Shown here in pieces: positions 9,183 to 17,316 of a DNA stretch of 64,000 bases (the first letter of the stretch is position 1; each line of letters opens with the position of its first letter). Made by a program: the position numbers and the translations under genes. This stretch comes from Mesorhizobium sp. M00.F.Ca.ET.216.01.1.1 (GTDB lineage Bacteria; Pseudomonadota; Alphaproteobacteria; Rhizobiales; Rhizobiaceae). Under the pieces are notes generated by a model, which saw only the letters and a list, made by a program, of their open reading frames with translations, searched no databases and had not been told where the DNA came from. Location of the stretch: NCBI RefSeq assembly GCF_004010325.2, contig NZ_SADR02000001.1:144239-208238 (forward strand). Direction: 5' to 3'.

Positions 9183-10019
9183 TCAATTTCTCTTCGGGTC
9201 AGGCTTTTTCTTGGAATCTGGCTTGGCGCCGAGATTTGGAAAGAACTGCATGATACCGCCGATGCAAGCGAGGTAAAGTCCGGTGACTGTGATGCCGATC
9301 TTGGTGAAGATACTCACCTGCTCGCCCAACACGCCGATCTGGTCATAGAAAGCGGCAAGAGCTGCCTGCGCCAGCGCCAGCGCGCCGAAGGCGCACCAGA
9401 GCAATGTCACCGCAAGGTTGATGCGGCGCAGCCGCACCACCCGCACCGGATGGATGAAATTGATCGGCACGAACGTCAGAATGGCGGCCGCTACGACGAC
9501 GGCGAAGGAAACCCATTGACCCGGTTCGATAACGAACAGGGTGAACACCACCATATTCCAGACCACAGGGAAGCCCTTGAAGAAGTTCTCCTTCGTCTTC
9601 ATGCCGGTGTCGGCGTAATAGATCGCACTCGATACGACGATGATGGCCGCTGACAGGAACGACAGTCGCTCGCCCATGAAGCCGCGCTGATAGAGCGCGA
9701 AGGCCGGGATCAGCACATAGGTGACATAGTCGATGATGTTGTCGAGCAGTTCGCCCGACCATGTCGGCAGGATCTCCTTGACCTCGAGCTTTCTGGCGAT
9801 TGGGCCGTCGATGCCGTCAACGAACAGCGCCAGCCCCAGCCACCAGAACATCGCCGTCCAGCGCTGCTCGCTCGCTGCTACCAGCGACAGGAACGCCAGG
9901 AACGAACCCGACGCAGTCAGGAGATGGACCGAAAACGCGCGCGCCTGCGGCCAGGTGACTTTCTTCTTCGGCCTCGGAATCCGGTCGGCGATCTTCCTGG
10001 CCGTTGTCTTCTTGCTCAC
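9183..10019 (-). CDS. pcs: Phosphatidylcholine synthase
   Basis: A CDP-alcohol phosphatidyltransferase that condenses CDP-diacylglycerol with choline to give phosphatidylcholine in the inner membrane, a route characteristic of rhizobia and some host-associated bacteria. The 278-aa protein has about eight membrane segments and the catalytic motif DGIDGPIAR ... GELLDNIIDY (about residues 68-100), matching D(x2)DG(x2)AR ... G(x3)D(x3)D. The segment YYADTGMKTKENFFKGFP is typical of Pcs. Its ATG overlaps the stop of the DUF1326 gene by four bases, so the two are coupled. Confidence 0.93.
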   Translation of the reverse strand: MSKKTTARKIADRIPRPKKKVTWPQARAFSVHLLTASGSFLAFLSLVAASEQRWTAMFWWLGLALFVDGIDGPIARKLEVKEILPTWSGELLDNIIDYVTYVLIPAFALYQRGFMGERLSFLSAAIIVVSSAIYYADTGMKTKENFFKGFPVVWNMVVFTLFVIEPGQWVSFAVVVAAAILTFVPINFIHPVRVVRLRRINLAVTLLWCAFGALALAQAALAAFYDQIGVLGEQVSIFTKIGITVTGLYLACIGGIMQFFPNLGAKPDSKKKPDPKRN

Positions 10020-10630
10020 GGGCCTCGCCAGTCCAGCTTGCAGATTTCGGCCGAGCGGCCGGCAAAGTTCCAGTTGCGGCCGAAAGCCCGCATTTTGCTC
10101 TTGTCGGACCTGGCCACGATGATTTCCGGTGCGATCCAGTATTCCGAATTGCTGATCACCGTATCCTTCTCGCGATCCTTGCCGGGGATGGGCGTCACCG
10201 CCCCATCGATGATCTTCGGTATCTGAAAGATACGCGTCTTGTCGCGCGTCTCATAGGTGACCGGCACCTGCTCGACGCCGAGGAATTTGCCGACGAGGAT
10301 GGAGAGCAGCGAAGTGGTTCCGCCGGCCTTGCCGGAGAAGATCTTCGTCAGTCCCTTCACCGCATAGATAGAGGCACGGTTGTCGATGAACAGGCCGGCG
10401 GTCCAGTTGCCGCGGCTCATGTAACCGGGGATTTCCATGACCAGCCCCAGATTGAGACCAGACAGGTCGACCTCGCCGAAATGGCCGGCGTCGATGCGGA
10501 ATCCCGCCCAGGTCTGGCAATAGCCCTCGGTCGGCGGATGACTACCGAGCGACAGCACGCACGGGCAAAAAACCGTGCAATTGCAGGAGAGTACGAGCTC
10601 CCCTTTCATTGCCCAGCCTTGATCCATCAT
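10016..10630 (-). CDS. DUF1326 protein, cysteine-rich
   Basis: A 204-aa soluble protein of the DUF1326 family, function unknown. The N-terminal motif SCNCTVFCPC (about residues 15-24) looks like a metal- or thiol-chemistry site, and the hydrophobic core has the family phrases WTAGLFID and AVKGLTKIFSGKAGG. The start may be either the Met at 10630 or the Met at residue 8. It lies between a DUF2182 membrane protein gene (15-bp gap) and pcs (4-bp overlap). DUF1326 and DUF2182 genes often adjoin in proteobacteria, suggesting a joint role in a membrane-bound metal or redox process; that is inference. Confidence 0.8.
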   Translation of the reverse strand: MMDQGWAMKGELVLSCNCTVFCPCVLSLGSHPPTEGYCQTWAGFRIDAGHFGEVDLSGLNLGLVMEIPGYMSRGNWTAGLFIDNRASIYAVKGLTKIFSGKAGGTTSLLSILVGKFLGVEQVPVTYETRDKTRIFQIPKIIDGAVTPIPGKDREKDTVISNSEYWIAPEIIVARSDKSKMRAFGRNWNFAGRSAEICKLDWRGP

Positions 10631-10645
10631 CGAATTCTCTCCCCC

Positions 10646-11578
10646 TCATGCCGAGACTACTAGCAGGGCGGTTGCCCATACAAGCAGTATCGCACCGGCG
10701 AGCCGGGTTGGCAGCCTGCCCGCCGTTTGTTTTTCGATCAGGGCGAACAGTCCGATCAACGCCATCCAGAAGACGTTCATTGCACCAACGGCGAACATCA
10801 CCAGCATCAACGCCCAGCAACAGCCGAGGCACCAGACGCCTAGCTCCAGGCCAAGCCGGAAAATGCGGACCGGCCTGGCGCTCCAGTTCGAGAACAGGAT
10901 CGAAAACGGATTTCTGCACTTTGTCAGGCAGGCCTCCTTCAGACTGCTGAACTGGTAAAGGCCGGCAACCAACAGCGCGGCTGCTCCCGAAAATCCAACC
11001 GCCGGATCGAGCATCTGCCCGGAAGGGGCGACTGCATGGATGCCAAGTGTCAGCGTCGCGAACAGCGTCGAGGCGGCCAACCATACGCCGAGGTAGCCAG
11101 CGACCAGAATGAGCGGATGGACGACGGGCTCGCCCTTGATCCTGGCTGTATCGGCAATCTCGCAATAGGCGCGGATCATCGGCGCCGCGGAAGGCAGCAT
11201 TGTCGCGACCGCCATCAGGAACCACATCGCGATGAGCGCCAGGGCCTGTGCGCCGATAGCTCCGTCGAGCGACGCTGGCGCTAGGCACAGAGCGAAGAAT
11301 CGGTCGAGAAAATCCGGCAGCGGCAAATGCGGCAGATATCTGAGCATCGGATCGCCCGGCGCATCGACGCCGGGAATGCGGCTTTCAGCGCCGCGAACTG
11401 CCATCGCGCCGAGAATGAGCCAGGCAAGCAGGATGCCCGTGCCCAAGGTGACGTTCATCGCCAGTCGAGGGCGGTGTGCGATGCCTGCCATGACACGGCC
11501 GGCTCGATCGAGGTGGCTGAAGTCATGTGCGTTGCCGGTCATGGCAATCGAGATGGGCCGAATCTCTGCGTTGATCAA
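10646..11578 (-). CDS. DUF2182 integral membrane protein
   Basis: A 310-aa membrane protein with about six to seven hydrophobic segments. The central block ALALIAMWFLMAVATMLPSA and the loop SLKEACLTKCRNPFSIL are characteristic of DUF2182, described as predicted metal-binding membrane proteins; the paired cysteines in CLTKC are candidate ligands. The start could be 11578 or the internal Met of MTGNAHDF. It is the first gene of an apparent set DUF2182-DUF1326-pcs-quinone oxidoreductase. I cannot assign a substrate. Confidence 0.75.
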   Translation of the reverse strand: MINAEIRPISIAMTGNAHDFSHLDRAGRVMAGIAHRPRLAMNVTLGTGILLAWLILGAMAVRGAESRIPGVDAPGDPMLRYLPHLPLPDFLDRFFALCLAPASLDGAIGAQALALIAMWFLMAVATMLPSAAPMIRAYCEIADTARIKGEPVVHPLILVAGYLGVWLAASTLFATLTLGIHAVAPSGQMLDPAVGFSGAAALLVAGLYQFSSLKEACLTKCRNPFSILFSNWSARPVRIFRLGLELGVWCLGCCWALMLVMFAVGAMNVFWMALIGLFALIEKQTAGRLPTRLAGAILLVWATALLVVSA

Positions 11579-11655
11579 GCCGCATGATCTGACCTATATG
11601 CTTATATACTGGCAGGTCGGACGGACCGCCCTGCCTAGGAAGCCGGAAGCTGACG

Positions 11656-12867
11656 TTGGAGCATCAGGAGACAGCGCGGATATTGGTTGCCGGCAGCGGC
11701 CCGGCAGGGCTGATCTCGGCGCTCGATTTTGCTGATGCCGGCTTTGCCGTGACGCTGGTCGGACCTGAGGCAAATGACCAGGACGGGCGCACTACCGCGG
11801 TGATGAACCCTGCGCTCAAAATCCTCGAGCGCCTGGGCGTGCTTGACGACCTCAAGCCCAAGGCCGCGCCGCTGAAGGTGATGCGCATCGTCGACGCAAC
11901 CAGCAGGCTGATCCGCAGCCCGGTGGTTACCTTTCGCGCCACAGAAATCGGCGAGGAGCAGTTCGGGCTGAATCTGCCCAACAGCGCCCTTAATCCGACG
12001 CTTGCCAAGGCTGTTGCCGCGCGTTCCGGAATCGAATGGCGAAAGTCGATGGTGGAGAACTGGCGGCTCGACGCCGACCACGCCCATGCCACCCTCGCCG
12101 ATGGCAGCGAGGTCACCGCGTCGCTGGCGGTCGCTGCCGACGGCCGCCTGTCGCCGGCGCGTGCGGCGGCGGGTATACCGGCATCCGTGCGATCGTATCC
12201 GCAGTCGGCGCTTGTTCTCAACTTCAGCCACCGCCGCGATCATAGCTTCACCTCGACCGAATTCCACACCGAGACTGGTCCGTTCACTCAGGTCCCACTG
12301 CCCGGCAACCGCTCCAGCCTTGTCTGGGTGGTAAAGCCGGAGACGGCCAGGGAACTCGCTGCGCTCGACGATGCCACGCTTTCGATGCGGGTCGAACAAC
12401 AGATGCAATCGATGCTGGGCCGGGTATCCGTCGAACCCGGCAGGCAGATCTACCCGCTTTCGGCGGCGTCGCCCGGGCGCTTCGCACTGAACCGGGTGGC
12501 GCTTGTCGGCGAAGCCGCGCATGTGTTTCCACCGATCGGCGCCCAAGGTCTCAACCTTGGCATCAGGGATATCGACGATCTGATTGGAATCGCTAGCGAA
12601 AACCGTTCTGATCCGGGCTCCAGGAAGAGCCTTGCGGCTTACGACATCAGGCGGCGGCCCGACATATTGGCGCGCAGCAGCGCCGTCAATCTGCTCAACA
12701 TGTCGCTGCTGTCCGACATGCTGCCGGCACAGATGGCGCGCAGCGCAGGCCTTAGCGTGCTCGGCAGTTTCGCGCCGCTGCGCGCTTTCTTCATGCGCGA
12801 GGGGCTTCGACCCGGCAGCGGCTTTGAAGCGCTTGCCGGCGGTCTGCGAAGATCCGCCCGGCGGTAG
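11656..12867 (+). CDS. FAD-dependent monooxygenase, UbiH/COQ6 family
   Basis: A 403-aa flavoprotein hydroxylase. The N-terminal FAD motif GSGPAG (about residues 14-19), a central beta-sheet domain, and the second FAD motif GEAAHVFPPIGAQGLNLGIRD (about 288-308) place it in the UbiH/UbiF/COQ6 group that hydroxylates the ubiquinone ring. The start codon is TTG (11656-11658), with GGAAG upstream; no ATG gives a complete FAD motif. Its specific ring position cannot be told from sequence, so no symbol is given. It is divergent from the DUF2182 gene. Confidence 0.82.
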   Translation: MEHQETARILVAGSGPAGLISALDFADAGFAVTLVGPEANDQDGRTTAVMNPALKILERLGVLDDLKPKAAPLKVMRIVDATSRLIRSPVVTFRATEIGEEQFGLNLPNSALNPTLAKAVAARSGIEWRKSMVENWRLDADHAHATLADGSEVTASLAVAADGRLSPARAAAGIPASVRSYPQSALVLNFSHRRDHSFTSTEFHTETGPFTQVPLPGNRSSLVWVVKPETARELAALDDATLSMRVEQQMQSMLGRVSVEPGRQIYPLSAASPGRFALNRVALVGEAAHVFPPIGAQGLNLGIRDIDDLIGIASENRSDPGSRKSLAAYDIRRRPDILARSSAVNLLNMSLLSDMLPAQMARSAGLSVLGSFAPLRAFFMREGLRPGSGFEALAGGLRRSARR

Positions 12868-12897
12868 AAGTTCCACACCAAAACTGCCCCTTGCGCA

Positions 12898-12916
12898 ACT
12901 TGACGAGGCGTCAAGT
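12898..12916. repeat. Perfect short inverted repeat upstream of hspQ
   Basis: ACTTGACG-AGG-CGTCAAGT, eight-base arms with a three-base spacer. It lies 31 bases after the monooxygenase stop and about 157 bases before the hspQ start. There is no T-run, so an operator or transcript-end hairpin are both possible. Confidence 0.45.
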
Positions 12917-13073
12917 GCTTCGGCATTGAATTGACGTGCCGTCTGCGCCAAATAGTCACCAACCCTAAAGTCGGGCTCGATTTTCGATTGCAGGACGCAT
13001 AAATTTGAAGTCTTGGAGCGTTCGCATATCCCAAAGACTTGCGGCGCTCTGAGAACTTAAGTTGGTGAGTACT

Positions 13074-13397
13074 ATGAAAACAGCCAAATTCTCGATCGGA
13101 CAGGTGGTCCGCCACCGGCTGTTTCCATTCCGCGGTGTCATCTTCGATGTCGACCCGCAATTCGCCAACAGCGAAGAATGGTACGAGGCGATACCCGCGG
13201 ATGTGCGGCCGCGCAAGGACCAGCCCTTCTACCACCTGCTCGCCGAGAATTCGGAAACCGAATATATCGCCTATGTATCCGAGCAGAACCTGCTCGAGGA
13301 TCAGTCGGGCGAACCGGTCCGGCATCCGCAGATCGGCGAGATGTTCGACAAGCGGCCTGACGGGCGCTACGAGCCGAAACGTCATTCCAAACACTGA
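13074..13397 (+). CDS. hspQ: Heat-shock protein HspQ
   Basis: A 107-aa hemimethylated-DNA-binding-fold protein of the HspQ family, which in enterobacteria promotes DnaA turnover and acts as a Lon specificity factor. The domain starts FSIGQVVRHRLFPFRGVIFDVDP and includes the conserved YHLLAE and YVSEQNL blocks. The ATG at 13074 is preceded by GGTGAG with a four-base spacer. Upstream, CTTGGA and CCCAAA spaced by 12 bases (about 13013-13036) resemble an RpoH-type promoter, consistent with heat induction; that is a weak visual match. Transcription should end at the bidirectional terminator at 13499-13527. Confidence 0.92.
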   Translation: MKTAKFSIGQVVRHRLFPFRGVIFDVDPQFANSEEWYEAIPADVRPRKDQPFYHLLAENSETEYIAYVSEQNLLEDQSGEPVRHPQIGEMFDKRPDGRYEPKRHSKH

Positions 13398-13498
13398 CCA
13401 ACGCGTCGCATCTGAAAACCGTTGCGCACCCTCGGATCAGGCGCGAGGGCAGGCTCTTTGGGCGACATACACTGCAGAGACGAGACACGACCGGAACG

Positions 13499-13527
13499 AA
13501 AAAAGCGGGGCATGACCCCGCTTTTTT
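13499..13527. terminator. Bidirectional intrinsic terminator between hspQ and the IalB-like gene
   Basis: Six A residues, stem GCGGGG, loop CATGA, stem CCCCGC, then six T residues. The A-run and T-run make it work on both strands, fitting its position between convergent genes. Confidence 0.9.
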
Positions 13528-13554
13528 CTCAAGTCTGGAAATTGCCTCGGCCGA

Positions 13555-14193
13555 TTAGTTGGCGGTCTTGGCCTTATCCTGCTCTTCCTTGAGCTTTTTG
13601 GCGAAGTCCTGATTGTTCTTGGCAACAAAGTCCTGAAGCTTCTTCTGCCGGTCCTCGATGTCCGACTGCTGCAGCGGCGGGCCGTCGAAGGCGCCGCTGA
13701 AGCCGGTCAAGGCAACCTTGATCGGGTTCGGCTGATTCTGGAAATTGACCGAGGTGAGCGTCAGCGACGAACCCTTCTTGAAGGACGCGACGAGCTGATC
13801 GGTCAACGGCACTTCGGCAACACAGCGGTCGGGGAAGCAGATCACGTAGTCGAGCTTCTGCGCCTTGCCGGCGTCGATCTGGAGGCCGATGCCGGGAGGA
13901 ACCAGTCGGCCGGTCGGAACCGTCACCTGGAATACCTTGCGGTTCACTTTGCCCTTCAACTCGATCAGGCTGATGCCGGTGATGAGCTGGCCGTTGCCGG
14001 CTGTGGTGATGTTCTGGACATTGCAGATGTCGACATCTTCCTGCTTGGTGCAAGCCTTGAACCAGCCCTGCGGAATCTGCTGTTGCTGCTGCGCAGAAGC
14101 AGCGGGAAGCCCGGCGCCCAGAAAGCCGACCACGCCAGCGGCCATGACCGAAAGGCGGTACGCGTTGCTGTTCAGGCTCGTCATATCGTGCAT
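13555..14193 (-). CDS. IalB-family (invasion-associated locus B) periplasmic protein
   Basis: A 212-aa exported protein of the IalB family, first described in Bartonella and common as multiple paralogues in rhizobia. A signal peptide (about residues 10-35, ending AASAQ) precedes the domain: GWFKACTKQEDVDICNVQNI, then LIELKG, then VPTGRLVPPGIGLQID, with paired cysteines (TKQEDVDIC; VICFPDRC). The C-terminus is a charged Q/K/D-rich tail. GAGG lies close to the Met at 14193 and 11 bases from the Met at 14184, so either may be the start. The molecular role outside Bartonella is unknown. Confidence 0.85.
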   Translation of the reverse strand: MHDMTSLNSNAYRLSVMAAGVVGFLGAGLPAASAQQQQQIPQGWFKACTKQEDVDICNVQNITTAGNGQLITGISLIELKGKVNRKVFQVTVPTGRLVPPGIGLQIDAGKAQKLDYVICFPDRCVAEVPLTDQLVASFKKGSSLTLTSVNFQNQPNPIKVALTGFSGAFDGPPLQQSDIEDRQKKLQDFVAKNNQDFAKKLKEEQDKAKTAN

Positions 14194-14418
14194 TTCCTCT
14201 CAAATGATCCGGGGAACCGGCTTCTTCGTGCCGTAAGGTACAGCTACCTGTTGCCGAAATGAGGCAACAGAATGACTTCGGACGGCGTGTTACACTGCTA
14301 ACGAAGCCGAATCCAGCCCGGTGGGCGCAATTCTTAAGTGGCTGAACGCCTGATCAAAGCACGACCGCATGCTACGGTGCGCCCCGAATCATCAAGCCGA
14401 CCCAATAAGGAGACGGTC

Positions 14419-16239
14419 ATGGGCCGCGTGCTTGTTTGGCTGATCGCCGCGATTTCGTTTTTTGCCTTTTCGCTGCAGCCGGCCGTGTCGGAACCGAAGC
14501 ACGCGATCGCCATGCAGGGCGAGCCGGCGCTGCCGGCCGGCTATACGCATTTCAACTACGTCAATCCCGACGCGCCGAAGGGTGGCAGCATCACCTATTG
14601 CGTTGTCGGCAGTTTCGACAATCTCAACCCGTTCATCCTGAAAAGCCTGCGCACCACGGCACGCGGGATGATGGATACGATCTTCGGCAACCTCGTCTTC
14701 GAGCCCTTGATGCAGCGCAACGCCGACGAGGCCTTCAGCCTCTACGGCCTGCTTGCCGACACTGCCGACATGGATCCCGAAGGCAAGAGCATCGAATTCC
14801 ACCTCGATCCAAAGGCAAAGTGGTCGGACGGCGAGCCGGTGACGCCGGAGGATGTGCTGTTCACCTACGACGTATACACCGAGAAGGGCCGCCCTCCCTA
14901 CAGCGACCGCATGGCCAAGATCGCCAAGATCGAGAAGACCGGCGACCACAGCGTGCGCTTCACCTTCAACAACAGGGCCGACCGCGAGTTTCCGCTGATC
15001 ATCGCGCTGACGCCGATCATCCCAAAGCACGCCTTCGACAAGCAGACGTTCGACAGGACCACGCTGAAGCCGTTGATCGGCAGCGGACCTTATACTGTGG
15101 CGCAAGTGGCGCCGGGCCAGCGCATCGTCTTCAAGCGCAACCCAAATTACTGGGGCAAGGACATCCCCTCCAAGCGCGGCTTCGACAATTACGACCAGAT
15201 CACTATCGAATATTTCCTCAACGCCAACGCCAAGCTCGAGGCGTTCAAGAAGGGCATCTGCGCCATCGACGAGGAAAGCGATCCGGTCAAGCGCGAGCGC
15301 GATCTCAACTTTCCCGCCTTCCACAGGGGTGACGTGGTGGCCGAGACCTTCAACACCGGCATTCCGCCTGTTGTGACCGGGTTCCTGTTCAACACACGGC
15401 TGCCGAAGTTTTCCAACCCGGTCGTGCGGCGTGCGCTCGGCATGCTCTACGACTTCGAATGGGCCAACAAGAACCTGTTTGGCGGCAAATACACGCGCAC
15501 CATGAGTTATTGGCAGGATTCCGAGCTTTCCGCGCTCGGCCATCCCGCCGACGACAGGGAGGAGGCCTTGCTGGCGCCCTACCCCGGCCGTGTGCCGGCC
15601 GATGTCATGGACGGCACCTGGCGACCGCCGGTCACCGATGGCTCGGGCCAGGACCGCAAGGTGCTGAAGGCCGCCTTCGAACTGCTGAAGAGCGCAGGCT
15701 ATACGGTGCAGGACGGTGCGATGCTCGATCCCGAGGGAAAACCCTTCGGTTTCGAGATCCTGACGTCCTCGCAGGACGAGGAGCGGCTTTCCGCCATCTA
15801 TCAACGCACGCTGGAAAAGATCGGCATCAACGTCACTATCCGCAGCCTCGACGGCGACCAGATCCAGTCGCGCAAACAGCGTTTCGATTTCGAGGTGCTG
15901 ATCGGTTCGAGCGGCTTCAACAACTCGCTTTCACCCGGCATCGAGCAGATCGGGCGCTGGGGATCCGCTTCAGCCAAGGCTGAAGGCTCCTTCAACCTTG
16001 CAGGCGTTGCCGATCCGGCGGTGGATGCAGCGCTCAAGGCGATGCTCAACGCGCGCACGCGCGAAGATTATGTCGCTGCCGTACGCGTTCTCGACCGGCT
16101 GCTGATCTCTGGCAGCTACATGGTGCCATTGCAGCACAACAACCAGCAATGGATTGCCTACTGGAATTATTTGGAACATCCGCAAAAGACGCCCATATTC
16201 GGCTATCAGTTGCCGACCTGGTGGCGCAAGGCGAACTGA
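14419..16239 (+). CDS. YejA-like extracellular solute-binding protein (family 5)
   Basis: A 606-aa SBP_bac_5 protein of the YejA branch, binding peptides or microcin-C-like compounds for an ABC importer. The ATG at 14419 is preceded by AGGAGA at eight bases and starts a signal peptide ending near LQPAVSEP. Family features are HAIAMQGEPALPAGY, GSFDNLNPFI, and FHLDPKAKWSDGEPVTPEDVLFT (written here in short pieces of the binding lobe). An upstream in-frame start at 14338 has no ribosome site. No permease or ATPase gene is adjacent, so the partner transporter must be elsewhere. Confidence 0.88.
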   Translation: MGRVLVWLIAAISFFAFSLQPAVSEPKHAIAMQGEPALPAGYTHFNYVNPDAPKGGSITYCVVGSFDNLNPFILKSLRTTARGMMDTIFGNLVFEPLMQRNADEAFSLYGLLADTADMDPEGKSIEFHLDPKAKWSDGEPVTPEDVLFTYDVYTEKGRPPYSDRMAKIAKIEKTGDHSVRFTFNNRADREFPLIIALTPIIPKHAFDKQTFDRTTLKPLIGSGPYTVAQVAPGQRIVFKRNPNYWGKDIPSKRGFDNYDQITIEYFLNANAKLEAFKKGICAIDEESDPVKRERDLNFPAFHRGDVVAETFNTGIPPVVTGFLFNTRLPKFSNPVVRRALGMLYDFEWANKNLFGGKYTRTMSYWQDSELSALGHPADDREEALLAPYPGRVPADVMDGTWRPPVTDGSGQDRKVLKAAFELLKSAGYTVQDGAMLDPEGKPFGFEILTSSQDEERLSAIYQRTLEKIGINVTIRSLDGDQIQSRKQRFDFEVLIGSSGFNNSLSPGIEQIGRWGSASAKAEGSFNLAGVADPAVDAALKAMLNARTREDYVAAVRVLDRLLISGSYMVPLQHNNQQWIAYWNYLEHPQKTPIFGYQLPTWWRKAN

Positions 16240-16263
16240 ACCTTTTCCGGACAGGAGACGAAG

Positions 16264-16944
16264 ATGAGCGATCAGAACTCCATCACGGTCGACGTGGTGT
16301 CCGATGTCGTCTGCCCGTGGTGCTTTATCGGCCAGAAGCGGCTCGACACCGCGATTGCCGCTGCGGGCGAGGTTGAGGTGCATGTGCGCTGGCGGCCGTT
16401 CCAGCTCGATCCCACCATCCCGCCCGAAGGCAAGGATCGCCGCGAATACATGATAGCCAAGTTCGGCAGTGAACAGCGCATCCGTGAGATCCATGCCCGC
16501 ATCGAGCCGCTGGGCGAGGCAGAAGGCATTTCCTTCGCCTTCGACGCCATCAAGGTCGCGCCCAACACGCTGAATGCACACCGGGTCATCCGCTGGGCCG
16601 GTGCCGCCGGTGAGGCCGTGCAGAACCGGCTGGTGCGCCGCCTGTTTCAACTCAATTTCGAGGAAGGTGCCAATCTCGGCGACCACGCAGTGCTGATCGA
16701 AGCCGGTCGCGAGGCGGGCATGGATGTGTCCGTGGTCGAAACGCTTTTGCCGACCGACGCCGATGTCGAGGCGGTGCGCACCGAAATCGCCACCGCTTCG
16801 CGCATGGGCATCACCGGTGTGCCGTGCTTCTTGCTTGAAGGTAAATATGCGGTGATGGGTGCGCAGGACGCCGACACGCTCGCCGATGCCATCCGCCAGG
16901 TTGCGGCGGCAAAGGCGCGTGGGGAGTTGGAGACGGCAAACTGA
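16264..16944 (+). CDS. FrnE-like DsbA-family oxidoreductase
   Basis: A 226-aa cytoplasmic thioredoxin-fold protein with the active site CPWC (about residues 18-21, context VSDVVCPWCFIG) and the cis-proline loop GVPCFLLEGKYAVMGAQ near 180-196. This is the FrnE/2-hydroxychromene-carboxylate-isomerase-like branch of DsbA proteins, which lack signal peptides. It starts 24 bases after the YejA-like gene with GACAGGAGA upstream, so they may share a transcript. The substrate is unknown; disulfide isomerase activity is known for some homologues. Confidence 0.88.
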   Translation: MSDQNSITVDVVSDVVCPWCFIGQKRLDTAIAAAGEVEVHVRWRPFQLDPTIPPEGKDRREYMIAKFGSEQRIREIHARIEPLGEAEGISFAFDAIKVAPNTLNAHRVIRWAGAAGEAVQNRLVRRLFQLNFEEGANLGDHAVLIEAGREAGMDVSVVETLLPTDADVEAVRTEIATASRMGITGVPCFLLEGKYAVMGAQDADTLADAIRQVAAAKARGELETAN

Positions 16945-17316
16945 TCCTTGGGCGGGCGAAAGCAGTTCGTGGCGGCAGTACCGCGCTGACAAGCGTTGGC
17001 GAGGCGAAATACGGCAAGTTTCGGGCATTCGCGTCGGCCCCGGAGTAAGGAATCGGCCGATCGGCTGAGTTTCAGTGTTCACAAAACCGTTAGAAGAGCT
17101 TCCCCTAGGGAAGACGAATGCGCTCGCGCCGCCGACGTCTCAACTCTTTGAAATCAATATCGATAATTCGCTTTTGAGGTCGCTCCAAATTGTGCGGCCG
17201 CCATGCAATCTGTTGCCTTATGGCAACGGCGAGTGAGCCAATTCGCATACGCCGGTATAAAAATTAATGGAAAATGATCAATTGGTGTTACTCTCCGTAA
17301 CAAAACTAAAAAAGGT
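16945..17316. other. 372-bp intergenic region
   Basis: No convincing gene. It holds a small palindrome CTTCCC-CTA-GGGAAG (17099-17113), then an AT-rich stretch (about 17245-17315), then the TGTTAC palindrome listed separately. The AT-rich part is the likely promoter region for the SbmA-like gene. Confidence 0.5.
17286..17302. promoter_or_regulatory. Candidate operator of the SbmA-like gene
   Basis: Perfect dyad TGTTAC-TCTCC-GTAACA in an AT-rich promoter-like stretch, 15 bases before the first possible start codon of the ABC protein. No protein partner can be named. Confidence 0.4.
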
